This document shows, in pieces, positions 53,384 through 63,298 of a stretch of DNA of 64,000 nucleotides. The notes beneath the pieces are model-generated. The model was not told the DNA's origin and searched no databases. It saw only the letters and a program-made list of their open reading frames with translations. Position numbers and translations under genes: made by a program. Positions within the stretch are counted from its first letter, which is position 1. Every line of letters begins with the position of its first letter. This DNA is from Fuerstiella sp. (GTDB lineage: Bacteria > Planctomycetota > Planctomycetia > Planctomycetales > Planctomycetaceae), in NCBI GenBank assembly GCA_022843805.1, contig JALHMY010000023.1:36194-100193 (forward strand), written 5' to 3'.

Positions 53384-54808
53384 ATGAGTTGCAAGAAAAA
53401 TCGTATCCTCATTGTAGCGGCATGGGCGTGTACCGTAATTCCGGAGTTGATCGCCATAGATAACGCATGCGCTGGCCTGCCGCAGCTGAATGCGGCCACA
53501 TTCCGTGTAGATGTTACGCCAGAGATTGGTGACGGACCGTGCGTGGGTTGTATGCCGAAGGTAATAAGTATCGAGCATTCACTGGAATTGCGAGGCATCG
53601 TGTTGCGTGTCGAAGAGAGGGCGTTTGTCATCGCTGCCATCGACTATTGTGGAATCTGTAACACCAGCAATGAGACCATTCGTAGCGCGATGGCTCGTGC
53701 GGCGGGGACGACGATGGATTGTGTGGCATTGCAATCCCTGCATCAACACTCCGCACCGATCCTCGACGCGGACGCCGTTCGCCTCCTGCACGGCGAAAAA
53801 AGCGAGCAGCTTGCTCAGCACTTGAAGTTCACAGACGACATCGCTTCACGCACCTCAGCCGCGATCACAGATTCTCTCAAGCAGCTGCAGCCAGTCACAA
53901 AGATCGTTGCTTCGAAAGCCAAAGTGGATCGAGTTGCCTCTAATCGACGCGTGCCGCAACCGGATGGCAGCATCGCAGTACGAGCCAGCGTGACTCGCGA
54001 GGCGGCCGTGCGCGATGCACCTGAAGGCTTGATCGATCCATGGTTGCGGACGCTGACGTTTTTTGACGACGATCTAAAGTTGGTCCAGCTTCATTACTAT
54101 GCGACGCATCCGCAGACTTTCTATGGTGACGCTCGAGTTTCATGGGACTCCGTCGGGATGGCTCGTCAACGCATGGAGAAATCTTCCAGCGTGTTTCAGA
54201 TTTATTTTACCGGCTGCGGTGGAAACGTCACCATGGGGAAGTACAACGACGGCAATCGTGAGTCTCGCGAGCTGATGACAACTCGGCTATTGGATGCGAT
54301 GCAGCGAAGTAGTTCAGCTGACGCAGACTCGATGGCAAACACTGTCGATGTTGCCTCGCTAAAACCCAGCGACATCCAATGGGACTCGGCACCGATTGAA
54401 TTCACCGTTCGAGAAGAAGGCACTTTCAATCCCGAACTGCTGAAGATGCAACTGGCTCCTGATCAAGCGTTTACAACACGTCTGACCGCCGCGATGTTTT
54501 CCGGCTTCGGACAACGTCTGCGTGAAGGATACGTCGCACAGGCAACGCGACTGCGAATCGGCGACATCGACATCGTGCATCTCCCCGGCGAGCCGTTCGT
54601 TGAGTTTCAACTTTTCGCTCAGCAGGTCGCCGCCAAGAACTCGTTCACCTGTGTCGCGGGTTACGGCGAGTGTGGCGTGTGGTACTATGGCCCTGATAGC
54701 ATCTTCACTGATCGGGGCGGCTATGAACAAACATGGTCGCTAACCGGCCCGTGCCAATCGACCGTGGAGTCTGCGTTGAAGCAACTGCTCAGTTCGCGGC
54801 AGCCATGA
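53384..54808 (+). CDS. Ceramidase-like exported protein, divergent paralogue
   Basis: The ATG at 53384 gives 474 residues with an N-terminal hydrophobic signal region (ILIVAAWACTVIPELIAI). The fold matches the neutral/alkaline ceramidase N-terminal domain: FRVDVTPEIGDGPCVGCMP, the histidine cluster SLHQHSAPIL where the family has SHTHTGP, the later histidine in LHYYATHPQTFYGD, and YFTGCGGNVTMGKYNDG. It is clearly related to the next gene but more divergent, and its first His motif lacks the classic spacing. Such proteins would cleave the amide of ceramide-like lipids or a different ester or amide. A bidirectional terminator lies just upstream. Confidence 0.75.
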   Translation: MSCKKNRILIVAAWACTVIPELIAIDNACAGLPQLNAATFRVDVTPEIGDGPCVGCMPKVISIEHSLELRGIVLRVEERAFVIAAIDYCGICNTSNETIRSAMARAAGTTMDCVALQSLHQHSAPILDADAVRLLHGEKSEQLAQHLKFTDDIASRTSAAITDSLKQLQPVTKIVASKAKVDRVASNRRVPQPDGSIAVRASVTREAAVRDAPEGLIDPWLRTLTFFDDDLKLVQLHYYATHPQTFYGDARVSWDSVGMARQRMEKSSSVFQIYFTGCGGNVTMGKYNDGNRESRELMTTRLLDAMQRSSSADADSMANTVDVASLKPSDIQWDSAPIEFTVREEGTFNPELLKMQLAPDQAFTTRLTAAMFSGFGQRLREGYVAQATRLRIGDIDIVHLPGEPFVEFQLFAQQVAAKNSFTCVAGYGECGVWYYGPDSIFTDRGGYEQTWSLTGPCQSTVESALKQLLSSRQP

Positions 54809-55003
54809 TGCGAATGTCATGCTTTGATCCGAGGCTCGGATCAGTCGGCAACGCTGCAAGCACGCAGGTCTCTAAGAAACAGGATCATATTGATGAATTG
54901 TCAGGCACGGATTGAACAGCGCGGTGTGAAGTTGTGGCGTGGCGTTTGGGTGTTGCTCGACACCGTCGTGGTCGCTGGCCGTTCCAACGCGCGAGGTGTT
55001 TTC

Positions 55004-56404
55004 ATGACGATGACTCAAGTTCTCAACGACCGCACGACCGCCTCGTGGGGGCGATTGGGGATGGTGTTGGCGCTGGTGTTTGTTTTCTCGGCGGTAGTTC
55101 GAGCGGAGGACGGGGCGAGTTGGCGGGCGGGAGTTGCGAAGGTGAAGGTGACTCCTGAGGGCAAGATGTGGATGAGTGGGTATGGGCCGCGGTTGGCGAA
55201 GAGCAAGCTGCATGACTTGTGGGTCAGGGTGCTGGTTCTCGAGGCGGCGGATGGGAAGCAGGCGGTCATCATCACCAGTGATGTGTGTGGCTTCTCGAAG
55301 GTGTCGTATGACGGGATCTGCTCGGCGTTGGAGAAACGCTGTGGGCTGGATCGGGCTGCCGTCCGGCTGACTTGTTCGCACACGCATACGGGGCCGGCGC
55401 TGCGGGAATGTCTGCACGTTTGCTGGCCGTGGGATGATGATGAGGCTCGGCGGCTGGTCGAGAAATACTCGTTCGATCTGGAAGGCAAGATTGTCGAAAC
55501 GGTCGCCAATGCACTGACGAAGATGGCTCCGGTCACGTTGTCTGCGGGGGAAGGGACCGCCGAGTTCGCAGTCAATCGCCGCAACAATCCGGAAGCCGAA
55601 GTGACTCGGCTGCGAGAATCGGGCAACGGACTGCGCGGGCCGGTCGATCACAGTGTGCCGGTGCTCGCTGTTCGCGCGGCGGATGGGGAACTTCGAGCCG
55701 TCGTCTTCGGCTATGCCTGCCATTGCACGACGCTCTCGCTGACGGAGTGGTCGGGAGATTTCGCCGGCTACGCCATGTTGGAGTTGGAACGAAGATATCC
55801 GCAGCTTCAGGCAATGTTCTATCAAGGCTGCGGAGCCGATCAGAATCCGTTGCCTCGCAAAACGGTCGAGCTGTGTCAGAAGTACGGGAACGAGCTGGCG
55901 GCGGGAGTCGAGTCGGCGTTACAGAAGCCAATGCCAACGCTGACTCCTCGATTAAAGACAGCCTTTGAGTTCGCGGAACTCGAATTCAAGCGGCCTTTGA
56001 CCGAGGAGTTCCTGCGCGAGCAGGCGAACCAGAAATCGGTTCAGGGCCAACTCGCCGCGCGGCACCTGCAACAGTTACAGGCCGGTCAGAGATTGCCGAC
56101 ATCGCATCCCTATGCCGTCCAGGTTTGGAAGCTGGGACAAGAGCAGCTCTGGATCAGCCTCTCGGGAGAAGTCGTCGTCGATTATTCGCTGACGTACAAA
56201 GAGAAGTACGGTCCTCAAACGTGGGTCAACGGCTTCGCTCACGATCTGGTCTGCTACGTACCGTCTGCGCGCATCTTGCGCGAAGGAGGCGGCCAGGAAG
56301 TCGGCATCCCGTGGTCCTACGGGTTGCCCGCTCTGGAATGGGCGGACGACATCGAAGAACGAATCCACGCCAGCGTTGGCCGACTGGTGGACCAAGTGAA
56401 ATGA
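55004..56404 (+). CDS. Neutral/alkaline ceramidase-like exported hydrolase
   Basis: GAGGT seven bases before the ATG at 55004 fixes the start, and the longer ORF from 54824 is discarded. The 466-residue protein has a signal peptide (residues ~18-38, VLALVFVFSAVVRA). It has the ceramidase N-terminal catalytic domain: VAKVKVTPEGKMWMSGYGPR, zinc-binding TCSHTHTGPALRE, second histidine in GYACHCTTLSLTEWSGDFAG, and MFYQGCGADQNP. The C-terminal Ig-like domain of characterised ceramidases is missing, as in most planctomycete copies. The reaction is probably amide hydrolysis of a lipid or glycoconjugate. Its stop overlaps the following hydrolase region (ATGA at 56401), suggesting one operon with the previous paralogue. 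Confidence 0.85.
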   Translation: MTMTQVLNDRTTASWGRLGMVLALVFVFSAVVRAEDGASWRAGVAKVKVTPEGKMWMSGYGPRLAKSKLHDLWVRVLVLEAADGKQAVIITSDVCGFSKVSYDGICSALEKRCGLDRAAVRLTCSHTHTGPALRECLHVCWPWDDDEARRLVEKYSFDLEGKIVETVANALTKMAPVTLSAGEGTAEFAVNRRNNPEAEVTRLRESGNGLRGPVDHSVPVLAVRAADGELRAVVFGYACHCTTLSLTEWSGDFAGYAMLELERRYPQLQAMFYQGCGADQNPLPRKTVELCQKYGNELAAGVESALQKPMPTLTPRLKTAFEFAELEFKRPLTEEFLREQANQKSVQGQLAARHLQQLQAGQRLPTSHPYAVQVWKLGQEQLWISLSGEVVVDYSLTYKEKYGPQTWVNGFAHDLVCYVPSARILREGGGQEVGIPWSYGLPALEWADDIEERIHASVGRLVDQVK

Positions 56405-56439
56405 ATCAATCACTTCAATTTAGTAATAGGAATGACTCA

Positions 56440-57558
56440 ATGACTCTCGAACGAAAGTGTCTGCGATTGCAGGTCTGGGTCGTGCTGGCGTTGTTGTGTC
56501 TGGCGAGAACGTCGCCCATCGCGGCTGACGATGCGCCGGTTCCGCCACCGTTTTATCGCGACAAGCTGGACCTGATGCATTGGCTGGACGATCGCGGGCA
56601 GCGGCAGCCGGTGCAGTCAATCGACGATTGGCAGAAGCGACGTGGTCACATCCTGCGGAACTTTGAATTGGCGACCGGTTCGCTGCCGAAGCCGGATCGC
56701 AAAGTGCCGCTCGATGTGCGAGTCACCGAAGTCGTGCAACTCGAAAAGTACGAACGCCGAAAACTGACCTTCGCCACCGAGCATAACGATCGCGTTCCCG
56801 CCTACCTGCTGATCCCGAAAGAAATCAAAGGGAAAGCTCCCGCGATGCTGTGTCTGCATCAAACGACAGACATCGGCAGCCGCGAGCCTGTGGGACTGGG
56901 TGGAAGTGCCGACCTGCATTACGCCGCCGAATTGGCCGAACGGGGCTACGTCACGCTGGCTCCGGATTACCCGTACCTCGGCGAGAACAAGTTCGATCCC
57001 TACCAGAACGGCTACGTCAGTTGCACGATGAAGGGCATCTGGAACCACATGCGATCGATCGACCTGCTCCAGTCGCTGTCGGAAGTGGATGGACAGCGAA
57101 TCGGCGTCATCGGTCATTCGCTGGGCGGGCATAACAGTCTCTTCCTGGCCGCTTACGACGAGCGAGTCCGTTGCGTCGTCTCCTGCTGCGGCTACGGGAC
57201 GAACGAAGAATACGTCAAGAAGCACAAATTCACCGGCGGGGAAGGAGTGCGTTACTACCCGCGCATCAAAGACCTGACCGACGGAGACGTGCAGCGCATG
57301 CCCTTCGATCTGGTCGAGATCGCCGCCACACTGGCCCCGCGACCATTCCTCACCGTCGCCCCGCTTCGAGACGGCAACTTCCCCGTGAAAGGCCTGACCG
57401 ACGCCGAACAGGCCCTCGCCCCACTCTACAAACTCCACGCCGCCGAAGACCGCCTGACCTTCGACTTCCCCGACTCCGAACACACCTTCCCATCCGCCTC
57501 CCGCGAGAAAGCGTATAACTGGCTCGACCACTGGCTGAAACCCAACAACGTTCAATGA
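56440..57558 (+). CDS. Exported alpha/beta hydrolase (dienelactone-hydrolase/acetyl-esterase-like)
   Basis: The ATG at 56440, with AGGA nine bases upstream, gives 372 residues starting directly with a signal peptide (LRLQVWVVLALLCLARTSPI). An ATG at 56401 that overlaps the ceramidase stop is the alternative. The alpha/beta hydrolase core shows APAMLCLHQTTDIGSREPVG, the nucleophile in IGVIGHSLGGHNSLFL, an acid in VAPLRDGNFPV and His in PDSEHTFPS. It resembles planctomycete enzymes related to the esterase at 40.6 kb. It shares an operon with the ceramidase-like gene and overlaps or abuts the TAT protein downstream. Confidence 0.82.
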   Translation: MTLERKCLRLQVWVVLALLCLARTSPIAADDAPVPPPFYRDKLDLMHWLDDRGQRQPVQSIDDWQKRRGHILRNFELATGSLPKPDRKVPLDVRVTEVVQLEKYERRKLTFATEHNDRVPAYLLIPKEIKGKAPAMLCLHQTTDIGSREPVGLGGSADLHYAAELAERGYVTLAPDYPYLGENKFDPYQNGYVSCTMKGIWNHMRSIDLLQSLSEVDGQRIGVIGHSLGGHNSLFLAAYDERVRCVVSCCGYGTNEEYVKKHKFTGGEGVRYYPRIKDLTDGDVQRMPFDLVEIAATLAPRPFLTVAPLRDGNFPVKGLTDAEQALAPLYKLHAAEDRLTFDFPDSEHTFPSASREKAYNWLDHWLKPNNVQ

Positions 57559-57575
57559 GGACAGGACACGCGACA

Positions 57576-58451
57576 ATGGATGATGGTCGGATAAATCGCC
57601 GCACGTTTTTCGCTACGACTGCTGCGGCCGCAGTGGCTGCCGCTACGCAATCTGCGGCGCAAGAGAAAACCCAATTCCGCAATCGCGGCATCGTCATCAC
57701 GCCGACGGATGTGCCGGGCATGGGCTGGCCAGTTCGCTGCGCGAAGGCGGGCATCCACACGATTGCCCTGCATGAGTTTCATGCCTGGCCGCTGCTGCGT
57801 TTCGTGCTGGACCGCGAAGGTCAATCGTTTCTCGCCGAGTTGCGGAAAGACGATCCCGCTGCCCAGCTTGCGCATCTGGCTTACCACAGCACGCTCCCGG
57901 CACCAACGCAAGTGAAGCCCGCACCTGGCGTGTTCCTCGAGTTCGCGCCGATCGATCGCGCCTATGCTGGTCACCTCGGCAAACCGTTCGTCCGACTCAG
58001 TCAACGCGACAACCGGCCTCGGCCAAAGGATTACTCCAACGGCGAACTGTTGGACTTTCTGGATGCCAATCTCACCGTCTTTCCCGCCGCCACAGCCCAG
58101 GCACTGGAGTATTGGCTGGACGTCTCCGTTCTCTCGGTCGGCAGCCCGACCCCGCGTCTGCTCCAACTCGATCCTGCGGTTCTCGATGATGACCTGGCCG
58201 AGTATTCCCGCCGCGGTCTCCGCTCTATCACCACTTTCGCCGTGCAAATGAATTCCATCTATCTCCAACATCACCCTGACCCTCAACCCTTGCTCCTCGT
58301 TTTTCATTCGTCGCCGCCGTTCATTCGTCGGACTTCTCCGCCTCTTTTCCACCCAATCGTACCGTCCCATAGTAAGCAGGGTTGTAGGTCGGCGACGTGC
58401 CGATCAGCCACGGGCTGGAGACGTGGCTGGGTGTCTTCGAGTCGGGCTTAG
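57576..58451 (+). CDS. TAT-exported protein of unknown function with corrupted C-terminus
   Basis: The start at 57576 is preferred; an ATG at 57555 overlaps the previous stop as ATGA. A twin-arginine signal INRRTFFATTAAAAVAAAT leads into a domain with RNRGIVITPTDVPGMGWPVR, FHAWPLLRFVLDREGQSFLA and EYSRRGLRSITTFAVQMNS. This could be a TIM-barrel-like enzyme, but no family is certain. After about residue 228 the sequence turns Ser/Pro/Arg-rich. From 58321 it runs antisense to the end of the DUF4838 remnant, so the original C-terminus seems lost through a rearrangement. The gene is probably non-functional or truncated. Confidence 0.5.
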   Translation: MDDGRINRRTFFATTAAAAVAAATQSAAQEKTQFRNRGIVITPTDVPGMGWPVRCAKAGIHTIALHEFHAWPLLRFVLDREGQSFLAELRKDDPAAQLAHLAYHSTLPAPTQVKPAPGVFLEFAPIDRAYAGHLGKPFVRLSQRDNRPRPKDYSNGELLDFLDANLTVFPAATAQALEYWLDVSVLSVGSPTPRLLQLDPAVLDDDLAEYSRRGLRSITTFAVQMNSIYLQHHPDPQPLLLVFHSSPPFIRRTSPPLFHPIVPSHSKQGCRSATCRSATGWRRGWVSSSRA

Positions 58452-60532
58452 GGTAGGTCGCGATGTTCAGCAGCAACTCGTCGCCGGACTTTGCTTCCGT
58501 CGGCAGGTCGGTCCAGGGGATGCGGAACTCAGCGGTCAAATGAATTGTGGTCTTCGAGAGAACGAACTTGCTGAGGCTCTTGCGGTTCGGCACGTTGGTC
58601 ATGCCGGTTGGCGGATAGGCGTAGAAGGATGCCCCGATGCTGCCGGACGGTTGAGCGATCAGCTCGACTTGCACACCCTTTCGATCGGGTGCCATCAGTG
58701 ACACGTCATAGAACGCGGATGCCTGATCGAGTGGCTGTCTGATGCCGACGAAGAGTGCTTCGGGAGCCAAACGAATCGGAACTTCGAGTTGTCGTCGTGC
58801 GCGGCACCTGGATCGCGCGGCAGCAGTCGCAGTGCGCGAGCTTGTTGCCAGAGCGGTTCGTCGAGCAGACCGTCGTGCGTGATCTCGGCCTCGGTCGTCG
58901 GCAGCGCGGTGCGAGTTGAGTCGGTATCAGCCGTCTGTAGATTCTCCAGAAGTTGCAGGCCCGGTTCGATCAGCGAGGCGATCGTCTTTTGTCCGGCTTC
59001 GTCGAAGACGGACGCGACGTAGTCCGTCCAATCGGCGCGATGCCGTTTTAATACGACGTCACGTGACTGGAACGTGGTTGATGAACCGGCCTGACGTCGC
59101 ACCGAGGCTTCGATCCACAGGAATGACGCATCGACGATGATGCGTTCGCGGCGGACATGAATCAGCGCGGCGGGATCGTCCTTCGCTGCCAGCATCGCGG
59201 CATCGAGACAGCGGTACGCATCCGCGAAAAAGTTCGCGTCGCACAACGCTTCGAGCCACACATGCCGACGCATGTTCGACGAGTTCGCTTCGATCTTCGA
59301 CTGTCGGTCTTCAATGACTTCCAGCAGCTCGCGCATCGGCTTTGCGGCGGCTCCGTAGCAGCCTTTGCAGAACGTGTCGAGCAGCGCGTTCACATCGCGA
59401 TCAGGATCATCAATGAGCTTCATTCCCAGCCAGCAGCGAAGCGGCATGTAGCTTTGCAAATCGTTCGACTGCGGCGTGTCGTTCAAGCCGGCTCCCATGA
59501 AGTCTTCGTTCTCGATGGTGACGTACTTCACGTTGCGTTCGCGGAAGAGCAGGATGTCACGATGCATCGCGCGGACGTTCGACGACGGCGCGAACAGCCC
59601 CGGCGGATGCGGATCGAACGTCCGCCAGTAGTCCCAGATGCCGAGTTGCTGCGCCGACTTTGCCCAGATATCCAGCAGTGCGAGCCGCTCGGCATTGCGA
59701 GGATCGGTCAGCGGTCGCGTCATGTCCGACAGGCCGTAGTTGTCGCAGTAACGAACCATCACGTTCGGCTCTGGTCGGATTGTCTTCGGCGGCGCGAGCG
59801 TGAAGTTGTAAGCCTCGGTCTGCACGATCACGTCGGGGAAGTCGTCCTTCAGTCCGCGTGCGACGTGATTGACGAAGTCCAGCAGCGCGCCGCTCTCAGA
59901 GCCCTCGCGGTCGCTGATCGCTTTGCAGTTCGGGCACAGGCACAGATTCGAGGTGTTGTCGTTCTGTGAGAGCACAACCATTCGTGCCGGTGCGCCGCCG
60001 GTTTTCCTCGCTTCGACGTCGTCATCTCGCAGCATCTGCCTGGCCCGTTCAAGCGTGATCCGGCGGACATCTTCGTTCGTCACACACAACTGAATCCACA
60101 ATTGCTTGTTCCCCATGTCGTCGATCATCCGTTTGCCTGCGGCGTCCATCGAAAAGTATTCGGGATGTTCAGCCGCAAACTCCTTCGCCGAGATGAAGTG
60201 CCCAAACGTGTGAACTCCGTCCGGCACGGCTCGCGGATAGTCGCCGTTGACAGGCCCGGCGCAGATGTGTTCCTTGCTCCAGACACGCCAGTGACCTGCT
60301 CCAGCGTCTCCGAGAGCCACGTCGCTGCCGTCTGTTCTTCGATTGTCGGTTCGGCCGCCGTAACGATCGCAAACGTGGTCTTGCCCTCCCTGGCGAGCGT
60401 CAAAGACTGCCCGATGCTGCGTTCACTCATCGCTGGATCTGCCTCATCAGCCAGGACTGCGGGCAGAATGCTCGCGTTGAGGTGGAATGCGGCGAGAAGA
60501 ATCGATCCCCATAAGACCCGACGACAAGACAT
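58321..60532 (-). pseudogene. DUF4838 family glycosidase-like gene, broken by an internal deletion and frameshifts
   Basis: The start at 60532 has AGGA seven bases upstream and encodes a signal peptide (LWGSILLAAFHLNASILPA), then a DUF4838 beginning (AAEPTIEEQTAATWLSETLE, QVTG). At about 60300 the frame switches and the sequence jumps to the middle of the family (WRVWSKEHICAGPVNG, GVHTFGHFISAKEFAAEHPE, YFSM), so roughly 150 residues are missing. That frame continues well (NDNTSNLCLCPNC, TIENEDFMGAGLNDTPQSND) to about 58770. A second shift there restores the C-terminal CBM9-like domain (APEALFVGIRQPLDQASAFY). Family members are exported, predicted glycosidases. The gene is very likely dead. 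Confidence 0.75.
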
Positions 60533-61004
60533 GGTGATTTCCTGGAACAACACTGAAGTCAAGGATGTTTATCGATGACAACGAACGGGCGAGCGGTAGC
60601 CAAACTATTCAAGATTCTAACCACACTCGCAGCGAGTTGTCAGCCAGTATGCCCCGACGGTCTGCGTAAGGGAACAGTTTCAGATCTCGGCTCACTTTGA
60701 TTAATCTCTGTCATCGGCTCCACGACGGCGAGAAGGGGGCGAGAAGGGGGCGAGAAAAGCGAGCGCACCAGGGGACGCGACGGACGCGACTCACTTCTAA
60801 CACACTCTACCACAAACGATGAGCTGCGTCCCCGTTTCGTCCCCCTTCGCCCCTCCGCTGAAGGCTGAAGTAGTTGGCTAAACTTTCTTCGTAAGATACT
60901 TGCATTCTCTATTCCAAACCGGTTTTATCCCGGCACACTGCGTCCCCTGGTACGCCTTCCCGCCTTTCGCTTTCTTCGGCTCGTGAGAAAGAGGAGTTCC
61001 CGTA
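60533..61004. other. Divergent intergenic region with short GC-rich repeats
   Basis: About 470 bases between the DUF4838 remnant and the glycosidase-like gene. Around 60733-60757 the phrase GAGAAGGGGGC occurs twice in tandem. GGGGACGC-type words recur near 60772-60830 on both strands. They resemble pieces of dispersed repeats. No ORF or RNA was recognised; a promoter for the rightward gene is expected near its strong ribosome binding site. Confidence 0.45.
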
Positions 61005-63248
61005 ATGGTGATCGTAGCCCGACTTTTCCGTTTGCTGAGTGTCGCACTCCTGCTCGCGGTCTGTTGTTCGGTGCGCGGAGCAGATGAGATCCACGTAGCG
61101 ACCGACCCCGTCACCCGTTACTTTCATATCACTTACTCGGTCCCCCAGTCCGCGCCGGACACGATCTACGTCCAGTGTCATTGGTCCCCAGCCGGGAAGT
61201 CGGAGTGGCACGTCGCGCGAGTGACTCCACTCGTTTCTGAAACCGCGTTGCATCTGGTCGATGAAACGCTCTGGTCCTCATGGATGCGCAATGGCCAGCT
61301 CGTCGAGCAGCGGGCCGCTGGCTTGACACGAACGGTGGTGTTCAACCCCTATCCGGACGCTCAATCAGTTGGAAAAGTCGATGTCGACTTTCGAGTCGAA
61401 CTCACACCCGGCACTCCGAAGGATCAACCCGCAGAGCCACTCATCGCGTCGATGACCGTACGACTCACAGCTGACAACTCGGATGTCCGGTACATCGAAG
61501 ACTGGACGAAGGTCTATCAGCATGAACAGGTTGTCGCGAAGGCCGATGGTGCGAGGAAATGGGAGTTTCGGACTCAGTCCGATCCCTTGACGGGTGAGTC
61601 CGGCGGGAACGCCCTCTACGGAATGTATTCGCCGGACATCCCATTGCCGCAGTTGTCGTATCCACTGGGGCTGCGAGGCTGGTATGCGTTGTTCGTGAAG
61701 AGCACCCCCCGAGTGGGAAGCGTCTCGCTGCGACTCACCGGAGACGAGCGGTCGGAGATGGTCCATTCCCCTAAGTTCGGCGAAGAGGTGTTGTGGCAAT
61801 GGAGAAAGCTCGATCGGCAGCAGCTGGTCCTCAAACAGCCACATTCATACGGGGGATACAGCGTCGGGCATATCGACTACGTGAAGCTGGTCCCACTGAC
61901 GGATGAACTCGTCTCGCAGTTGAACGAGCCATTTTCTAACCCGAGCGACCGCCTCTTCGCCGGGTACTGGGAGCCGTACTCCTGGGCGTTTGTCGAGAAT
62001 GTCCAGGAGCCAGCCCAGCATCGCGAACCCCTCATCGGCTTCCTCAAAGGTGGGGTCGATATCATCGATATCCAGCTCGGTCGGTTTGGTTCGAAAGCGA
62101 ATTACGAATCCGAGGTCCTCGACCAGATCATCTCAACCACATTCGGCGATCCGGTCGAAGGCAACAGTCGACCCACAACAGACAACGTCGCTCGCATGCA
62201 GCTGTTCACGAACATGTTTCAGAGCGAGCTGCAATACTGCCGTGAGCTGGGTCTCAATCCGCATGCAAATTTCGGTGCCACCGCGTGTTATAACGGCACT
62301 GAAGCCCAGGGAGAGTTCTCGAAGCAACATCCCGATTGGGTGCGCGGCGACGCCTTGCGATACGAGGTTCCCGAAGTGCGGAAGCACATTCTGTCGGTCT
62401 ATCGGGAGGCTCTGGAGATCGGGGCCCCGTCGTTGTCGATCGACTTCTGTCGCTACCCGGAAGGAATCGACTCTGCCGAAACCTGCACGCTGTTCTTGAG
62501 AGAACTCAAGCAGCTGCGGGAAGAGTTCGCGAAGGAGCGTCAGACGTCCGTGCCGCTCTTGATTCGTTTCCCCGGGAAGAATGTCAGGCTCTGGCAGTTC
62601 TTTGACTACGCCACATGGCTGCGCGAGGGTCTCGTCGACTATCTCTGCCCGAGCAATATTCAGGGGCGGCATATGCACATCGATATCGAGTCGTATGTGA
62701 CTGCGGTTCAGGCGGCCCGTGCTAGCGGAAGCACGGTGAAGCTGCTCCCGGTCGTCGATGGTCTGTACTGGGGTCTCGACTTCCCTGGCCCGTTCATGTG
62801 GCGAGTGAAACAGCTCTACGACGCGGGCGTTGATGGCATCTATATGTATCAGGCCGATGGTCGATTGCTCTACATGAAACACGGCGATCGCCGGACCTGC
62901 CGCCTGGTCAAGAGCCGCGCCGCTGTCGATGGCTTTTGGCAGCGTGACGGCGAGCTTCGCACTCGCGCCAGCAAGGGGATCTATCTCAACCGGTCCGAAA
63001 CGGGTGGCTGGAAATTCCATCCGTACGAGCGAGGTCGGTTGTGGCTGGAAGGGATTCCGATGGGGAAGGTCGAACTGTTCCTGGACGACAAACCCTTCGC
63101 CCAGTTTAGCGGCCCGCCCTACATCCTTGGCAGTGAAGAGTACACTTCCGACAACGCACTGGGAGTCGCACCGCACAAACTCCGTGTTCGCGCCGAAGAC
63201 GGCACCGGCTGGCTCGAGCGAGAATTCGATATCGAAGGGGTCCCGTAA
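61005..63248 (+). CDS. Exported glycosidase-like TIM-barrel protein
   Basis: The ATG at 61005 has AGAGGAG upstream. The 747-residue protein starts with a signal peptide (VARLFRLLSVALLLAVCCSV). An N-terminal beta-rich part runs to about residue 300. A TIM-barrel-like domain follows at ~310-640: LNPHANFGATACYNGTEAQG, APSLSIDFCRYPEGID and LLPVVDGLYWGLDFPGP suggest a hypothetical glycosyl hydrolase (GHL-type) with acidic residues on strand ends. The last ~100 residues are a beta domain (PYERGRLWLEGIPMGKVELF). It probably acts on polysaccharide in the periplasm or outside. The specific family is not certain. It is the only intact large gene at the right end of this region. Confidence 0.7.
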   Translation: MVIVARLFRLLSVALLLAVCCSVRGADEIHVATDPVTRYFHITYSVPQSAPDTIYVQCHWSPAGKSEWHVARVTPLVSETALHLVDETLWSSWMRNGQLVEQRAAGLTRTVVFNPYPDAQSVGKVDVDFRVELTPGTPKDQPAEPLIASMTVRLTADNSDVRYIEDWTKVYQHEQVVAKADGARKWEFRTQSDPLTGESGGNALYGMYSPDIPLPQLSYPLGLRGWYALFVKSTPRVGSVSLRLTGDERSEMVHSPKFGEEVLWQWRKLDRQQLVLKQPHSYGGYSVGHIDYVKLVPLTDELVSQLNEPFSNPSDRLFAGYWEPYSWAFVENVQEPAQHREPLIGFLKGGVDIIDIQLGRFGSKANYESEVLDQIISTTFGDPVEGNSRPTTDNVARMQLFTNMFQSELQYCRELGLNPHANFGATACYNGTEAQGEFSKQHPDWVRGDALRYEVPEVRKHILSVYREALEIGAPSLSIDFCRYPEGIDSAETCTLFLRELKQLREEFAKERQTSVPLLIRFPGKNVRLWQFFDYATWLREGLVDYLCPSNIQGRHMHIDIESYVTAVQAARASGSTVKLLPVVDGLYWGLDFPGPFMWRVKQLYDAGVDGIYMYQADGRLLYMKHGDRRTCRLVKSRAAVDGFWQRDGELRTRASKGIYLNRSETGGWKFHPYERGRLWLEGIPMGKVELFLDDKPFAQFSGPPYILGSEEYTSDNALGVAPHKLRVRAEDGTGWLEREFDIEGVP

Positions 63249-63298
63249 GGCCCGTCAAAGCGTGGACCGTCCGCAACGCGGACCGGCGCGAGCCCCCG

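Noticed and set aside
54872..58370. Several long minus-strand frames opposite the ceramidase and hydrolase genes
   Set aside because: They are shadows in GC-rich sequence; the plus-strand genes carry catalytic motifs and ribosome binding sites.
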